A DNA stretch of 64,000 bases from Ideonella sp. (GCA_015075165.1 JABTUY010000008.1:58331-122330); one strand, 5' to 3'; counted from the first letter of the stretch, positions 1 through 9,480 are shown. Made by a program: numbers and translations. Notes: generated by a model from the sequence alone, not told the origin.

Positions 1-2
1 TG

Positions 3-2219
3 GCGATCGCACCGACCAAGCAACTGATCAACCAACGCGACCTGGCGCTGGCCTACTCGCCCGGCGTTGCGGCGGCCTGCGAGGAGATCGTCGCCGACCC
101 GGCCAATGCCCACCGCTACACCGCGCGTGCCAATCTGGTGGCGGTGGTGACCAACGGCACCGCGGTGCTGGGGCTCGGCGACATCGGGCCGCTGGCTGCC
201 AAGCCGGTGATGGAAGGCAAGGGCGTGCTGTTCAAGAAGTTCGCCGGTATCGACGTGTTCGACATCGAGCTCAACGAGCGCAACCTCGACAAGCTGGTCG
301 ACGTGATCGCGGCGCTCGAGCCGACCTTCGGCGGCATCAACCTCGAGGACATCAAGGCACCCGATTGCTTCTACGTCGAACGCAAGCTGCGCGAGCGTCT
401 GCAGATTCCGGTCTTCCACGACGACCAGCACGGCACCGCGATCGTCGTCGGCGCCGCGCTGCTCAACGGCCTGAAGGTGGTGGGCAAGCGCATTGCCGAG
501 GTCAAGCTCGTCGCCTCCGGCGCCGGCGCCGCAGCGCTGGCGTGCCTGAAGCTGCTGATGAAGCTCGGCCTGCCGCGCGAGAACATCTGGGTCACCGACC
601 TCGCCGGCGTGGTCTACAAGGGCCGCACCGAGCTGATGGACCCGGACAAGCAGGCGTTCGTGCAGGACACCGCGCTGCGCACGCTGGCCGAGGTGATCGC
701 CGGCGCCGACGTGTTCCTCGGCCTGTCGGCCGGCGGCGTGCTGAAGCCCGAGATGGTGCGCGCGATGGCGGCCCGGCCGCTGATCTTCGCGCTCGCCAAT
801 CCCACGCCCGAGATCATGCCCGAGGACGTGCAGGCGGTGCGCAGCGACGCGGTGATGGCCACCGGCCGCACCGACTACCCGAACCAGGTCAACAACGTGC
901 TGTGCTTCCCGTACATCTTCCGCGGCGCACTCGACTGCGGCGCGACGACGATCAACGATGCAATGGAAGTGGCCACCGTGCACGCGCTGGCCGAGCTGGC
1001 GCAGGCCGAGCAGAGCGACGTGGTGGCCGCGGCGTACGCGGGCTCGACGCTGAGCTTCGGGCCGGAGTACCTGATCCCCAAGCCGTTCGACCCGCGGCTG
1101 ATGATGCGCGTGGCGCCGGCGGTCGCGCAGGCCGCGCAGGAGTCCGGTGTGGCGCTGCGGCCGATCGCCGACATGGATGCGTACCGCGAGAAGCTGCAGA
1201 CCTTCGTCTACGCCTCGGGCACGACGATGAAGCCGATCTTCACGCTGGCCAAGCGTGCGGCGCGCAAGCGCGTGGTGTTCTGCGAGGGCGAAGAGGAGCG
1301 CGTGCTGCGCGCGGTGCAGGTGGTGGTCGACGAAGGGCTGGCGCGCCCCACGTTGCTCGGCCGGCCGCCGGTGATCGCGCAGCGCTGCGAGAAGTTCGGG
1401 CTGCGCCTGCTGGCCGGGCGCGACTACGACGTGGTCAACACCGACCACGACGAGCGCTACCGCGACTACTGGCAGACCTATCACCGCCTGACCGAGCGCA
1501 AGGGCGTGACGGCGCAGTTCGCCAAGATCGAGATGCGGCGCCGGCTCACGCTGATCGGCTCGATGCTGCTGCACAAGGGCGAGGTCGACGGCCTCATCTG
1601 CGGCACCTGGGGCAGCACCGCGATGCATCTGGTGTTCATCGACCAGGTGGTCGGCAAGCGCGCCGGCGTGAAGACCTACGCCTGCATGAACGGGTTGATG
1701 CTGCCCGGTCGCCAGGTGTTCCTGGTCGACACCCATGTCAACGCCGACCCGAGCGCCGACGAGATCGCCGAGATCACCGTGATGGCCGCCGAGGAAATGC
1801 GCCGCTTCGGCCTGCACCCGAAGGCGGCGTTGCTGTCGCACTCGAACTTCGGCTCCAGCAACCTGCCGTCGGCGGTGAAGATGCGCAACGCGCTACCGCT
1901 GGTGCGCGAGATGGCACCGTGGCTCGAGGTCGACGGCGAGATGCACGGCGACGCCGCGCTCGACGCCGGGTACCGCCAAGCGCTGATGCCGCGCACCACG
2001 CTGACCGGCGAGGCCAACCTGCTGGTGCTGCCGGATATCGACAGCGCCAACATCGCCTACAACCTGCTGAAGCAGGCCGCCGGCGGCGGCATCGCGATCG
2101 GGCCGATCCTGATGGGGCCAGCCAAGCCGGCGCACATCCTGACGCCGTCGACCACCGTGCGGCGCATCGTCAACATGACCGCGGTGACGGTTGCCGACGC
2201 CAACGCTGCGCGCGGCTGA
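3..2219 (+). CDS. maeB: NADP-dependent malic enzyme with phosphotransacetylase-like domain (5' partial)
   Basis: Oxidative decarboxylation of malate to pyruvate with NADP, linking the TCA cycle to pyruvate. The reading frame is open from base 3 to the stop at 2219, so the gene starts upstream of the window; 738 residues are visible against about 760 for E. coli MaeB. The malic domain covers visible residues 1-400, with [11 protein letters not shown] near the start, [11 protein letters not shown] at the divalent-metal and substrate site and the nucleotide-binding [11 protein letters not shown] phosphotransacetylase-like domain follows (about 410-738, starting near [12 protein letters not shown]); in MaeB-type enzymes it is usually taken as regulatory, binding acetyl-CoA. 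No partner gene is visible upstream; the next gene begins about 190 bp later behind its own promoter. Confidence 0.95.
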   Translation, partial: AIAPTKQLINQRDLALAYSPGVAAACEEIVADPANAHRYTARANLVAVVTNGTAVLGLGDIGPLAAKPVMEGKGVLFKKFAGIDVFDIELNERNLDKLVDVIAALEPTFGGINLEDIKAPDCFYVERKLRERLQIPVFHDDQHGTAIVVGAALLNGLKVVGKRIAEVKLVASGAGAAALACLKLLMKLGLPRENIWVTDLAGVVYKGRTELMDPDKQAFVQDTALRTLAEVIAGADVFLGLSAGGVLKPEMVRAMAARPLIFALANPTPEIMPEDVQAVRSDAVMATGRTDYPNQVNNVLCFPYIFRGALDCGATTINDAMEVATVHALAELAQAEQSDVVAAAYAGSTLSFGPEYLIPKPFDPRLMMRVAPAVAQAAQESGVALRPIADMDAYREKLQTFVYASGTTMKPIFTLAKRAARKRVVFCEGEEERVLRAVQVVVDEGLARPTLLGRPPVIAQRCEKFGLRLLAGRDYDVVNTDHDERYRDYWQTYHRLTERKGVTAQFAKIEMRRRLTLIGSMLLHKGEVDGLICGTWGSTAMHLVFIDQVVGKRAGVKTYACMNGLMLPGRQVFLVDTHVNADPSADEIAEITVMAAEEMRRFGLHPKAALLSHSNFGSSNLPSAVKMRNALPLVREMAPWLEVDGEMHGDAALDAGYRQALMPRTTLTGEANLLVLPDIDSANIAYNLLKQAAGGGIAIGPILMGPAKPAHILTPSTTVRRIVNMTAVTVADANAARG

Positions 2220-2352
2220 AACTTCGAGATCTACTTTACGCGCTCGGCGAAGGCTTGCTGCAGCTGCGCAATTTCATCCGGGCCGCGGCCTGAATCGGAT
2301 GTGTGCGCACGCCAATGAACCCTGTCAACTGCCCAACATTTAGGCAACCGAC

Positions 2353-2381
2353 TTGAGATTTCGTACCCGTTCCGGTACGAT
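2353..2381 (+). promoter_or_regulatory. Putative sigma-70 promoter of the RNase/inhibitor pair
   Basis: TTGAGA at 2353-2358 and TACGAT at 2376-2381 are separated by 17 bases, the standard spacing. Transcription would begin near 2388, which places the TTG codon at 2385 at or upstream of the RNA start and favours a downstream start codon for the RNase. Predicted by eye only. Confidence 0.5.
2361..2380. promoter_or_regulatory. Perfect palindrome overlapping the promoter, candidate operator
   Basis: TCGTACC, six bases, then GGTACGA: a perfect 7-bp inverted repeat that fills the spacer and most of the -10 element of the promoter above. This is where a dimeric repressor would bind. No regulator gene lies beside it, so the binding protein is unknown. 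Confidence 0.45.
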
Positions 2382-2408
2382 TACTTGTTCAAAGTTCAGG
2401 GTTTACCC

Positions 2409-2819
2409 GTGGATTGGACCATTCGGTCAGTGCTGTCGGGGTCAGTTCTAAAGTTAGGGCTTGCTACAGCAATCATCGCTTCGGCGGTGTCGTTCGGACA
2501 GGTTCAGGCCAAGGGGCCGGTCACGGCGAGTGAGCCGGTGGCACTGGCGGAGTTGCCCCGCGAGGCGCAGCAGACCGAGCAGCTCATTCGAGCCGGAGGT
2601 CCGTTTCCCTTCGTCAAGGACGGCGTGACGTTCGGCAATCGCGAACGACTGCTGCCGCGACGAGCGCGCGGGTTCTATCGCGAGTACACCGTTCCCACGC
2701 CCGGAGCCCGCAACCGGGGCGCCCGCCGCATCGTCTGCGGCGGCACCCAGGCCAGGCAGCCCGAGATTTGTTACTACAGCGAAGACCACTACGCGAGCTT
2801 TCGCCGGATCGCCCCGTGA
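2409..2819 (+). CDS. Secreted guanyl-specific RNase of the barnase/RNase Sa (N1/T1) family
   Basis: A small microbial ribonuclease that cleaves single-stranded RNA after guanosine. The C-terminal part matches the N1/T1/barnase fold: YREYTVPTPGAR, then RGARRIVCGG, then EDHYASF, giving the expected catalytic Glu, Arg and His. The N-terminus has a hydrophobic stretch (LGLATAIIASAVSF) ending in VQA, a likely Sec signal peptide, so the enzyme is probably exported. I chose GTG 2409, which follows a weak CAGGG; GTG 2430 is also possible and TTG 2385 sits at the predicted transcription start. The inhibitor gene follows 49 bp downstream in the same direction. Whether it acts as a competition toxin, in nutrient scavenging or otherwise cannot be read from the sequence. 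Confidence 0.85.
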   Translation: MDWTIRSVLSGSVLKLGLATAIIASAVSFGQVQAKGPVTASEPVALAELPREAQQTEQLIRAGGPFPFVKDGVTFGNRERLLPRRARGFYREYTVPTPGARNRGARRIVCGGTQARQPEICYYSEDHYASFRRIAP

Positions 2820-2868
2820 GCCTTCAGATCGACGAAGACCCTTCCTGAACGTCCAAAGGACCGTGGCC

Positions 2869-3435
2869 ATGTTGCTCCAGACAGTCCGCCCCAACATCGT
2901 TCAATCGATCCGCGCCTATCGCGTCGATGACCTGATGCAGGCCGCCGAGGCCGCGGGCCAGCACTTTCTGTACGCCGATCTGTCGGCGGCGCAATCGAAG
3001 CAGGAGGTGCTCGACAAGATCGCCGAGTCGTTCCTGTTCCCGAACCACTTCGGCAAGAACCTCGACGCGCTGTACGACTGCATGACCGATCTGGTGCACA
3101 AGGCCGGCGCACAACCGGGCTTCGTCGTCGTGCTCGAGCAGTTGCCCGACAACGCCCGTTTCGACCGCGAGGCGCGCGAGCAGCTGCTCGACGTCTTCCG
3201 CGACGCCGCCGACTTCTGGGCCGAGCGCCGCATCGCGTTCCGCTGCTTCTATTCGTTCGCGGTGCCGCACGGCTCCGACGCCGCGGCGTGGGAGCGCGGA
3301 CACGAGGCCGCCGCGGTCGCCGACAAGCCGGCGCCGAAGGCGGTGTCGAAGAACGGCGTCAACCCGAACTTCGGCATGAACATGCCGCTGATGAGCAGCG
3401 CGTTCGACACCGCGATGTGGTTGAACGCAGCCTGA
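2869..3435 (+). CDS. Barstar family ribonuclease inhibitor
   Basis: Cytoplasmic inhibitor expected to bind and neutralise the neighbouring barnase-type RNase before export. The barstar fold covers about residues 25-125, with the conserved NHFGKNLDALYDCMTDL segment whose acidic residues plug the RNase active site in the B. amyloliquefaciens pair. At 188 residues it is about twice the length of classical barstar (about 90): there are about 25 extra N-terminal residues and a C-terminal extension of some 55 residues of unknown role. ATG 2869 is preferred over GTG 2863 because AAAGGA ends 8 bases before it. It has no signal peptide, as expected for an inhibitor. Confidence 0.85.
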   Translation: MLLQTVRPNIVQSIRAYRVDDLMQAAEAAGQHFLYADLSAAQSKQEVLDKIAESFLFPNHFGKNLDALYDCMTDLVHKAGAQPGFVVVLEQLPDNARFDREAREQLLDVFRDAADFWAERRIAFRCFYSFAVPHGSDAAAWERGHEAAAVADKPAPKAVSKNGVNPNFGMNMPLMSSAFDTAMWLNAA

Positions 3436-3480
3436 CCCGCCCGCCAGCGCGGCCCGCAGCGGCCGCCACGCGCTGACACC

Positions 3481-3499
3481 GGCCCGCTTTGCGCGGGCC
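3481..3499. terminator. Hairpin between convergent barstar and rsmA
   Basis: GGCCCGC, loop TTTGC, GCGGGCC: a perfect 7-bp stem followed by TTGTC, lying between the convergent stop codons at 3435 and 3503. It could terminate transcription from either side; the T tract is poor. Confidence 0.5.
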
Positions 3500-3502
3500 T
3501 TG

Positions 3503-4267
3503 TCATTGGCGCCCGAGGCGGCCGGCCAGCGCGACGTATTCGGCCACCGGCACCTCCTCGGCGCGGCGTTGCACGTCGAAGGCGTCCGACACACCGGCCT
3601 CGTCGAGCCAGCGCCCGAGCGTGTGCCGCAGCAGCTTGCGCCGCTGCGAGAACGCGACCCGGACGATCTCCGATAGCCGCTCGACGTCGACCGGCGCCGC
3701 GGCGGCGCGCGGCACCATGCGCAGCACGGCCGAGTGCACGCGCGGCGGTGGCTCGAACGCCGGCGGCGGCACGTCGAGCAACAGCTCGATCTCGTAGCGC
3801 CACTGCAGCATCACGCTCAGCCGCCCGTATTCGCGACCGCCGGGTTCAGCGGCGATGCGGTCGACCACCTCCTTCTGCAGCATCAGGTGCTGGTCGACGA
3901 TGCGGTCGGCGCTGGCCAGCAGGTGGAACAGGATCGGCGTCGAGATGTTGTACGGCAGGTTGCCCACCACGCGCAGCGCGCCGCCGGCCTCGTGCGCCAG
4001 GCGATCGAAATCCACCTGCAGCACGTCGCCCTGCACCAGCGTCACACCCGGCTGCGCGCGCCAGTGCGCTGCGAGATCGCGGTCGAGCTCGATCAGCGTC
4101 AGCTGCGCGCCGCTGGCGCGCAGCGCGCCGGTGAGCGCTCCGAGCCCCGGCCCGATCTCGACCACGCACTCGCCCGCGCGCGCGTCGACCGCACGCACGA
4201 TGGCGTCGATGACGCCCGAGTCGATCAGGAAGTGCTGGCCGAAGCGCTTGCGCGCGACGTGGCTCAC
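3503..4267 (-). CDS. rsmA: 16S rRNA (adenine1518-N6/adenine1519-N6)-dimethyltransferase
   Basis: Dimethylates two adjacent adenines in the 3' terminal helix of 16S rRNA using S-adenosylmethionine, late in 30S assembly (also called KsgA). At 254 residues it is close to the usual length. The N-terminus [11 protein letters not shown] is the family signature, motif I VEIGPGLG lies at about residues 36-43 and the catalytic NLPYNIS motif near residue 105. It lies downstream of surA on the same strand. In many proteobacteria pdxA sits between surA and rsmA; here only a 171-bp spacer with a duplicated sequence is present. Confidence 0.96.
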   Translation of the reverse strand: MSHVARKRFGQHFLIDSGVIDAIVRAVDARAGECVVEIGPGLGALTGALRASGAQLTLIELDRDLAAHWRAQPGVTLVQGDVLQVDFDRLAHEAGGALRVVGNLPYNISTPILFHLLASADRIVDQHLMLQKEVVDRIAAEPGGREYGRLSVMLQWRYEIELLLDVPPPAFEPPPRVHSAVLRMVPRAAAAPVDVERLSEIVRVAFSQRRKLLRHTLGRWLDEAGVSDAFDVQRRAEEVPVAEYVALAGRLGRQ

Positions 4268-4334
4268 GGCCGGCGCGAGGATTGGACGCCGGGGCGCCCG
4301 TGGCGGCCGCGGTTCATTGGACGATGCTGCGCGT

Positions 4335-4438
4335 TGCGCGCTGCGGGATTCGCGCCTGGGAGCGGCCCGGCACGCCTCATCGACAAACCCTCCGCGCTGC
4401 GCGCTGCGGGATTCGCGCCTGGGAGCGGCCCGGCACGC
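4335..4438. repeat. 41-bp direct repeat, two copies, between surA and rsmA
   Basis: 4335-4375 and 4398-4438 are identical over 41 bases with a 63-base period. The second copy abuts the surA stop codon. Neither copy is coding in any convincing way. They fill the place usually occupied by pdxA. Confidence 0.9.
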
Positions 4439-5836
4439 TCATTGCGGCGCTTCGCGCATCTCGATGTAGGCGCGCGCGCGCAGGTCTTTCACCCAGTCGA
4501 GATAGGCCGCCTCGAACTTCTGCTCGCGCAGCGCGGCGCGCGCCTGCTCGCGCACCTCTTTCTCGCTGAGCTCGACCTCGCGCCGCTCGATCACCTGGAT
4601 CAGGTGCACGCCGAAGCGTGACACCACCGGCGGCGACACCGCGCCGGGGCCGAGACGGTTCATCGCCTCCTCGAACTCGGGCACGAAGCCGCCCGGCGAC
4701 TGCCAGCCGAGGTCGCCGCCCGCCGCCGCGCTGGCGTCTTCCGACACCTCGCGCGCCACGTCTTCGAAGCGGCGCTGGCCGCTGTCGATCTGGCGCTTCA
4801 GCCCCTCGAGCCGGCGCGACGCGTCTTCGGCGCTGACCTGAGCCGAGGCGCGCAGCAGGATGTGGCGCGCATGCGTCTGCGTGATGCGGATCGCGGCGCC
4901 GTCGCGGCGGTCGAGCACCTTGATCAAGTGGAAGCCCGCGCCGCTGCGCACCGGCACCGGCGTGACCTCGCCGACCTTCAGGTTGCGCACCGCGTCGGTG
5001 AACAGATCGGGCAGCCGCGACGCCGGCCGCAGGCCGATCTCGCCACCCTTGGCGCGGTTGCCGTCCTCCGACACCTCGCGCGCCACGGCGGCGAAATCGG
5101 CACCGGCGCGCACCTTGGCCAGCGCCGCGTCGATGCGCGCGCGCCGCTCGGCGATCACGGCCTCGGTGGCGCCCTCGGGCACCGTGACCATGATCTGCGC
5201 CAGATTCAGCTCGGTGCTGGCGGCCGCAGCGCTGCGTTGCTGCTCGAGGTATTTGTCGACATCGGCGTCGGTGATGCGGATGCGGCCCTGCACCTCGCGT
5301 TCGCGCACGCGCTCCACCAGGATCTGGTCGCGCAGGTTGTTGCGAAAGCGCACGAAGTCGATGCCCTCGCTGGCCAGGCGGCGGCGCAACTCGGCCAGGG
5401 TGATGCGGTTGGCGGCGGCCACGGAGTTGACCGCGCGATCGAGTTCGACTTCGTCGACCTTGGTGCCGCTGTCGCGCGCGTGGGTCACCTGCACGCGCTC
5501 GTCGATCAACGCGTCGAGCACGCGCTTGCGCAGCACGTCGGCGGCCGGCTCGCGCCCGCCATTGCGTTGGATCTGCTCGCGTGCGCGCGCCAGGCGCTGT
5601 TCGACTTCGTTGGCGGTGACCAGTTCGCTGTTGACCACCGCGACGATGTAGTCGCCGACGCGCGTGCCGCGTTGCGACGCACCCTGCGCTGCAGCCGGCG
5701 CCGCGGTGAAGGCAGTCCCCAGCGCGACCAGCAGCCCGAGCATCAGCGCGGCCACCCACCCGGTGGTCGCGCCGAGCGCGCGGAAGGTCGTCGCGCCGCC
5801 GGCGCGCCGGTGAATCGATCGCAAGAGCTCAATCAT
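4439..5836 (-). CDS. surA: Periplasmic chaperone and peptidyl-prolyl isomerase SurA
   Basis: Escorts unfolded outer-membrane beta-barrel proteins through the periplasm to the BAM complex; its genes commonly sit beside lptD, an important client. The 465-residue product begins with a hydrophobic export signal (about residues 24-51, ending near PAAAQ), then the SurA N-terminal chaperone region including DYIVAVVNSELVTANEVEQR, and two parvulin-type isomerase domains (about 190-290 and 315-425, the second introduced by THARHILLRAS). The start overlaps the lptD stop by 8 bp, so the two are translated as one operon. Confidence 0.95.
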   Translation of the reverse strand: MIELLRSIHRRAGGATTFRALGATTGWVAALMLGLLVALGTAFTAAPAAAQGASQRGTRVGDYIVAVVNSELVTANEVEQRLARAREQIQRNGGREPAADVLRKRVLDALIDERVQVTHARDSGTKVDEVELDRAVNSVAAANRITLAELRRRLASEGIDFVRFRNNLRDQILVERVREREVQGRIRITDADVDKYLEQQRSAAAASTELNLAQIMVTVPEGATEAVIAERRARIDAALAKVRAGADFAAVAREVSEDGNRAKGGEIGLRPASRLPDLFTDAVRNLKVGEVTPVPVRSGAGFHLIKVLDRRDGAAIRITQTHARHILLRASAQVSAEDASRRLEGLKRQIDSGQRRFEDVAREVSEDASAAAGGDLGWQSPGGFVPEFEEAMNRLGPGAVSPPVVSRFGVHLIQVIERREVELSEKEVREQARAALREQKFEAAYLDWVKDLRARAYIEMREAPQ

Positions 5837-8312
5837 CGACCGTCGGTTCGTAGGGGCCCTTGCGCTCCTCGCGCAGCAGGCGGTAGCCGGGGATATTGTC
5901 CTTCAACGCCTGCAGCGGGTTCGAGCCCAGGCTCGAAAGGCCCACCAGTTCCAGCTGCAGCAGGAAGCGTATGGTGGCCTCGCTGCGTCCGGTAGACAGC
6001 CGTTCGGCAACGAAGCGTCCGATCCAGCAGCCGGCATCGTATTCGAAGCCGCCGATCGCATCGGTCATGCGGCTGTCGCGGGTGCTGTAGTTGATGCGCC
6101 CCACCGCGTACAGCGTGCCGGTGCAGCGGCCGCCGCGCGACGCCTTGCCGCGGTAGACCGGCCACTGCCAGCCGAGTTCCACCTGCTCCGACAGGCCGCG
6201 CGCCAGGCGATAGGTAGCACTCAGCGCGTGAAAGGGCGCCGGCTGGTAGCGCACCCCGACGATCGAGCGCACCGTGCGGCTCAGCTCGGGGCTGTATTGC
6301 ATCGCGAGGTCGAACTTCCAGTGCGGCACCAGCGAGGTCGAGCCATCCAGCAGCACATCGGACAGGCGCTGCGTGAGCGTCACGCCGTCGGGCGTCACGC
6401 GCTGGTCGCGAAACAGGTAGCGCTGCGCAACGCCGAGCCGCAGCGACTCGGCGCCCGTTTCGGCGTCGAGCCAGCGCGACGTGGCGCCCGCGGTGATCTG
6501 GTGTGCGTCGGACACGCGGTCGAAGCCGGAGAACGCGTTCTCCGAATACACCGAGACGGTGTTGAAGTCGATCGGCGCGGAGTCGAAGTTCGGAAGCGCG
6601 GTCTGGTCGCGCAGCGGCGTGTTGACGTAGAACAGGCGCGGTTCCAGCGCCTGCCGCTGCGAGCGGCCGAACCAGTGGCTGTCGCGCTCGAACACCGCGC
6701 CGGTATCGAGGCTGAAACTCGGCACCGTGCGCGCGGCGCGAGTGCGGCCGTCGGCCAGCGGCTCGTCGAGCGCATAGCGGGCGGAATGGATCGACAGCCG
6801 CGGCCGCAACCAAGTTCCCGGCGTTTCCCAGGGACGCACCACGCTGGCCACGCCGTGCCAGCGCCAGCCATCGGGTTGCGTCGCGCTCGGCGTGCCGCTG
6901 GCCAGCGTGAAGCGGTTGAGTTCCGACTCGGCCTCGTAGCGCAGACCGAGCGGCAGCGCGCCTTCGACACGCCCGCCGAGTTGAAGCGCGCGGTCGTACG
7001 GCGGCACGATCTCGGCGCTGGGGTCGCCCGCGCGCAGCACCTGCCAGCGCCGCGTGCCGAGGTACCAGCTGGCATCAACGCCGGCGCGAGCGCCGTGCTG
7101 CTCGAGCCGCGCCGACAGCGGCAGCAGGCGCGGCGTGAAGCTGCGGATCTGGCGCGAGAAGTCCTTCCAGTAGTCATCGTCGGAGACGCGCATTGCGCTG
7201 GCGCTGTAGCGCACGTCGTGATCCCACGAACCCTGGTGGGCGACATCGGCCAACCAGCGATCGCGGTGGGCGACGCGGTCGTTCGGCAGGCCATCGATCT
7301 CGATGCGGCCCTGGTCGCGCGGCTCGAGGTAGCGAAACTCGAGGCCCAGCGCGGCGCCGCGGCGCGTCAACACCGTCGGCGTGATCGTCGCGTCACGGTT
7401 CGGCGCGATGTTCCAGTAGTACGGCACCGACAGGCCGACGCCGCTCTTCGAATCGAGGTTCACCGCTGGCGGCAGCCAGCCCGACTTGCGCTCGTCGGTG
7501 AGCGGAAAGCTCATCACCGGCAGCGCGAGGATCGGCACGCCAAGAAAGCGCAGCACCGCGCCTTCGGCGATGCCTTCGTTGGCCTCGAAGTCGAGCCGCA
7601 CGCGATCGGCCTTGAGCAGCCAATCGGGGTCGCCCGAGCCGTCGCGCGGGCAGCTGGTGTAGGTGGCGTCGACCGCCACCGAGCGCGACGCGTCGAGAAA
7701 ATCGAAGCGCTGCGCGGTGCCGCCCGCGCCGGTAATGCCGAGCGTGAAATGCGGCTCGAGGAAGAAGCCGTGGAAGCGCTGCACCTGCAGCTGCAGTTCG
7801 GGCCCCCAGTAGTGGTTGCCGTCGCGCCGGATGTGCACGTTGCCGCGCGCGGTCGCCAGGTCTTCGGGGCTGTCGTAGGCGATGCGGTCGGCGCGCAGCA
7901 CGGTGCCCGCGTGGCGCAGCTCGACATGCCCCGCGGCGATCAGCTCGAGCTCGGGCCGCCCCTGCAGGCGATCGGCAAGGATCACCGTCGAGCGATCGCG
8001 CGCCGCATCGCCGCGCGGCGGCGGCGCCAGGCGCGGACTCGCCTGCAGAGGCAGCGGCGCCTCGTCGGTTGCGGCCGGCGGCGCAGTGAGCGCAGTCGAC
8101 GCCTCCGACGCCGGCAACGGCGCGCTCGCAGCGGGTGCCGCTGACACTGACGACACTGGTGCGCGCGCGGTCGTAGGCGCCGCGGTTGCCGGAACCTGTG
8201 CCGTCGCAGCACCCACCGCGATGACCGACCCCAGCAGCCCGCCGCCGACTCGTCGCGCCACGGCGCGGCGCGACGACGCGCGGGATTGGATCGGGTGCGA
8301 AGCGTGATGCAT
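5829..8312 (-). CDS. lptD: LPS-assembly outer-membrane protein LptD
   Basis: Outer-membrane beta-barrel that inserts lipopolysaccharide into the outer leaflet together with LptE. A signal region (VGGGLLGSVIAVGAATAQ) is followed by an Ala/Pro/Ser-rich linker, an OstA/LptA-like periplasmic domain (ILADRLQGRPELELIAAGHVE onward) and the long barrel domain with KSGWLPPAVNLDSKSGVGLSV. ATG 8312 (MHHASHPIQ) is chosen; the frame stays open 54 bases further up. I count three cysteines, one in the N-terminal domain and two close to the C-terminus, compared with four in E. coli, where disulfides join the two domains. It is the first gene of lptD-surA-rsmA and is divergent from amgK. Confidence 0.94.
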   Translation of the reverse strand: MHHASHPIQSRASSRRAVARRVGGGLLGSVIAVGAATAQVPATAAPTTARAPVSSVSAAPAASAPLPASEASTALTAPPAATDEAPLPLQASPRLAPPPRGDAARDRSTVILADRLQGRPELELIAAGHVELRHAGTVLRADRIAYDSPEDLATARGNVHIRRDGNHYWGPELQLQVQRFHGFFLEPHFTLGITGAGGTAQRFDFLDASRSVAVDATYTSCPRDGSGDPDWLLKADRVRLDFEANEGIAEGAVLRFLGVPILALPVMSFPLTDERKSGWLPPAVNLDSKSGVGLSVPYYWNIAPNRDATITPTVLTRRGAALGLEFRYLEPRDQGRIEIDGLPNDRVAHRDRWLADVAHQGSWDHDVRYSASAMRVSDDDYWKDFSRQIRSFTPRLLPLSARLEQHGARAGVDASWYLGTRRWQVLRAGDPSAEIVPPYDRALQLGGRVEGALPLGLRYEAESELNRFTLASGTPSATQPDGWRWHGVASVVRPWETPGTWLRPRLSIHSARYALDEPLADGRTRAARTVPSFSLDTGAVFERDSHWFGRSQRQALEPRLFYVNTPLRDQTALPNFDSAPIDFNTVSVYSENAFSGFDRVSDAHQITAGATSRWLDAETGAESLRLGVAQRYLFRDQRVTPDGVTLTQRLSDVLLDGSTSLVPHWKFDLAMQYSPELSRTVRSIVGVRYQPAPFHALSATYRLARGLSEQVELGWQWPVYRGKASRGGRCTGTLYAVGRINYSTRDSRMTDAIGGFEYDAGCWIGRFVAERLSTGRSEATIRFLLQLELVGLSSLGSNPLQALKDNIPGYRLLREERKGPYEPTVDD

Positions 8313-8361
8313 CCAGCAGCGTCTGCGGGCCGATGTCGGCGCCACGGCTGGGGCGCGTTCG

Positions 8362-8367
8362 TACAAT
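8362..8367 (+). promoter_or_regulatory. Candidate -10 element for amgK
   Basis: TACAAT lies 39 bases before the amgK start in the divergent lptD-amgK gap. No recognisable -35 element accompanies it. Confidence 0.3.
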
Positions 8368-8406
8368 GCGCGCGATTATCCATCGCACTGCGCGGCCAGC
8401 TTCTCG

Positions 8407-9480
8407 ATGTCGAACCCGATCCCCGCATGCGCCGGCGAGCCTGTGACCTGGGTCGATGCGCAGCGGCAAGCCGCCTTCACCCGCTGGCTGGCGCCACTGG
8501 CGGTCGAACACAACCTCGACGCCGCGAGCCTCGCCCCGGCATCGGCCGACGCCAGCTTCCGGCGCTATCTGCGCATCCGTTCGACGACGCACAGCTTCAT
8601 CGTGATGGACGCGCCACCGCCGCACGAAGACGTGCGGCCATTCGTCGACATCGCACGCCGCATCGGCGCCGCCGACCTGCACGCTCCGCGCGTGCTGGCG
8701 GCCGACGCGTCGCTCGGCTTCCTGCTGCTCGACGACCTCGGTCGCACGCTGTACCTCGACGCGTTGCGCACGGCCGATGCAGCCGGCGCCGACCGCTTGA
8801 TGCGCGAGGCCCTCGCTGCGCTGGTGACCTGGCAGAAGCGCGTCGAGGGCGCCGGCCTGCCGCGCTACGGCGACGCGCTGCTGCGCCGCGAGCTGGCGCT
8901 GTTTCCCGAGTGGTGCGTGCAGCGCGAACACGGCTTGCAGTGGAGTGCCGAGCAGCAAACCCAGTGGCAGCGGCTGTGCGACCTGCTGGTGGCCAGCGCG
9001 CTGGCGCAACCCACGGTCGTGGTGCACCGCGACTGGATGCCGCGCAACCTGATGGTGTGCGAGCCGAACCCGGGCATCCTCGACTTCCAGGACGCCGTCG
9101 TCGGCCCGGTGACCTACGACGTCGCCAGCATGCTGCGCGACGCCTTCATCTCTTGGGACGAGGAGCGCGAGCTCGACTGGGCCGTGCGCTGGTGGCAGCA
9201 GGCGCGCGCGACCCCGGCGCTCGCCGGCCACGCATTCGCCGACGACTTCGGCGAATGCTGGCGCGCACTCGAGTGGATGGGCCTGCAGCGCCACCTGAAG
9301 GTGCTGGGCATCTTCTGCCGCCTGAAGCACCGCGACGGCAAGGCGCACTACGCTACCGACCTGCCGCGCTTCTTCGCCTATGCCACGCGGGTTGCGCTGC
9401 GCTACCGGCCGCTGGCGCCACTGCTGCCGCTGATCGAACCGCTGTCGGGGCAAGCGGTGCGCGCGGGTTACACCTTCTAG
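8407..9480 (+). CDS. amgK: Anomeric N-acetylmuramate/N-acetylglucosamine kinase (phosphotransferase)
   Basis: Phosphorylates MurNAc/GlcNAc at the anomeric carbon in the peptidoglycan-recycling shortcut that bypasses MurA and confers intrinsic fosfomycin tolerance. The 357-residue protein has the aminoglycoside-phosphotransferase fold: VVHRDWMPRNLM near residue 210 holds the catalytic Asp and metal-binding Asn, and ILDFQDAVVGPVTYD holds the second metal Asp. Position beside lptD and surA is typical for this family. The usual downstream partner murU (uridylyltransferase) is not here; a convergent peptidase gene follows 51 bp away. Function by family and context; a generic phosphotransferase is the alternative. 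Confidence 0.85.
   Translation: MSNPIPACAGEPVTWVDAQRQAAFTRWLAPLAVEHNLDAASLAPASADASFRRYLRIRSTTHSFIVMDAPPPHEDVRPFVDIARRIGAADLHAPRVLAADASLGFLLLDDLGRTLYLDALRTADAAGADRLMREALAALVTWQKRVEGAGLPRYGDALLRRELALFPEWCVQREHGLQWSAEQQTQWQRLCDLLVASALAQPTVVVHRDWMPRNLMVCEPNPGILDFQDAVVGPVTYDVASMLRDAFISWDEERELDWAVRWWQQARATPALAGHAFADDFGECWRALEWMGLQRHLKVLGIFCRLKHRDGKAHYATDLPRFFAYATRVALRYRPLAPLLPLIEPLSGQAVRAGYTF

Noticed and set aside
365..2293. Very long open frames overlapping maeB and, on the opposite strand, most other genes (for example antisense to lptD, metX, argS, rpoN and purB).
   Set aside because: At about 70 percent GC stop codons are rare in all frames. The translations are Arg/Ala/Gly-rich or low-complexity, with no family motifs, and they lie over clear genes.
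2220..2352. Small peptide gene between maeB and the RNase.
   Set aside because: Short frames exist, but none has a ribosome-binding site or recognisable product; the stretch contains nothing else I can name.
4335..4438. CRISPR array.
   Set aside because: Only two copies with one 22-bp spacer, no further units and no cas genes.
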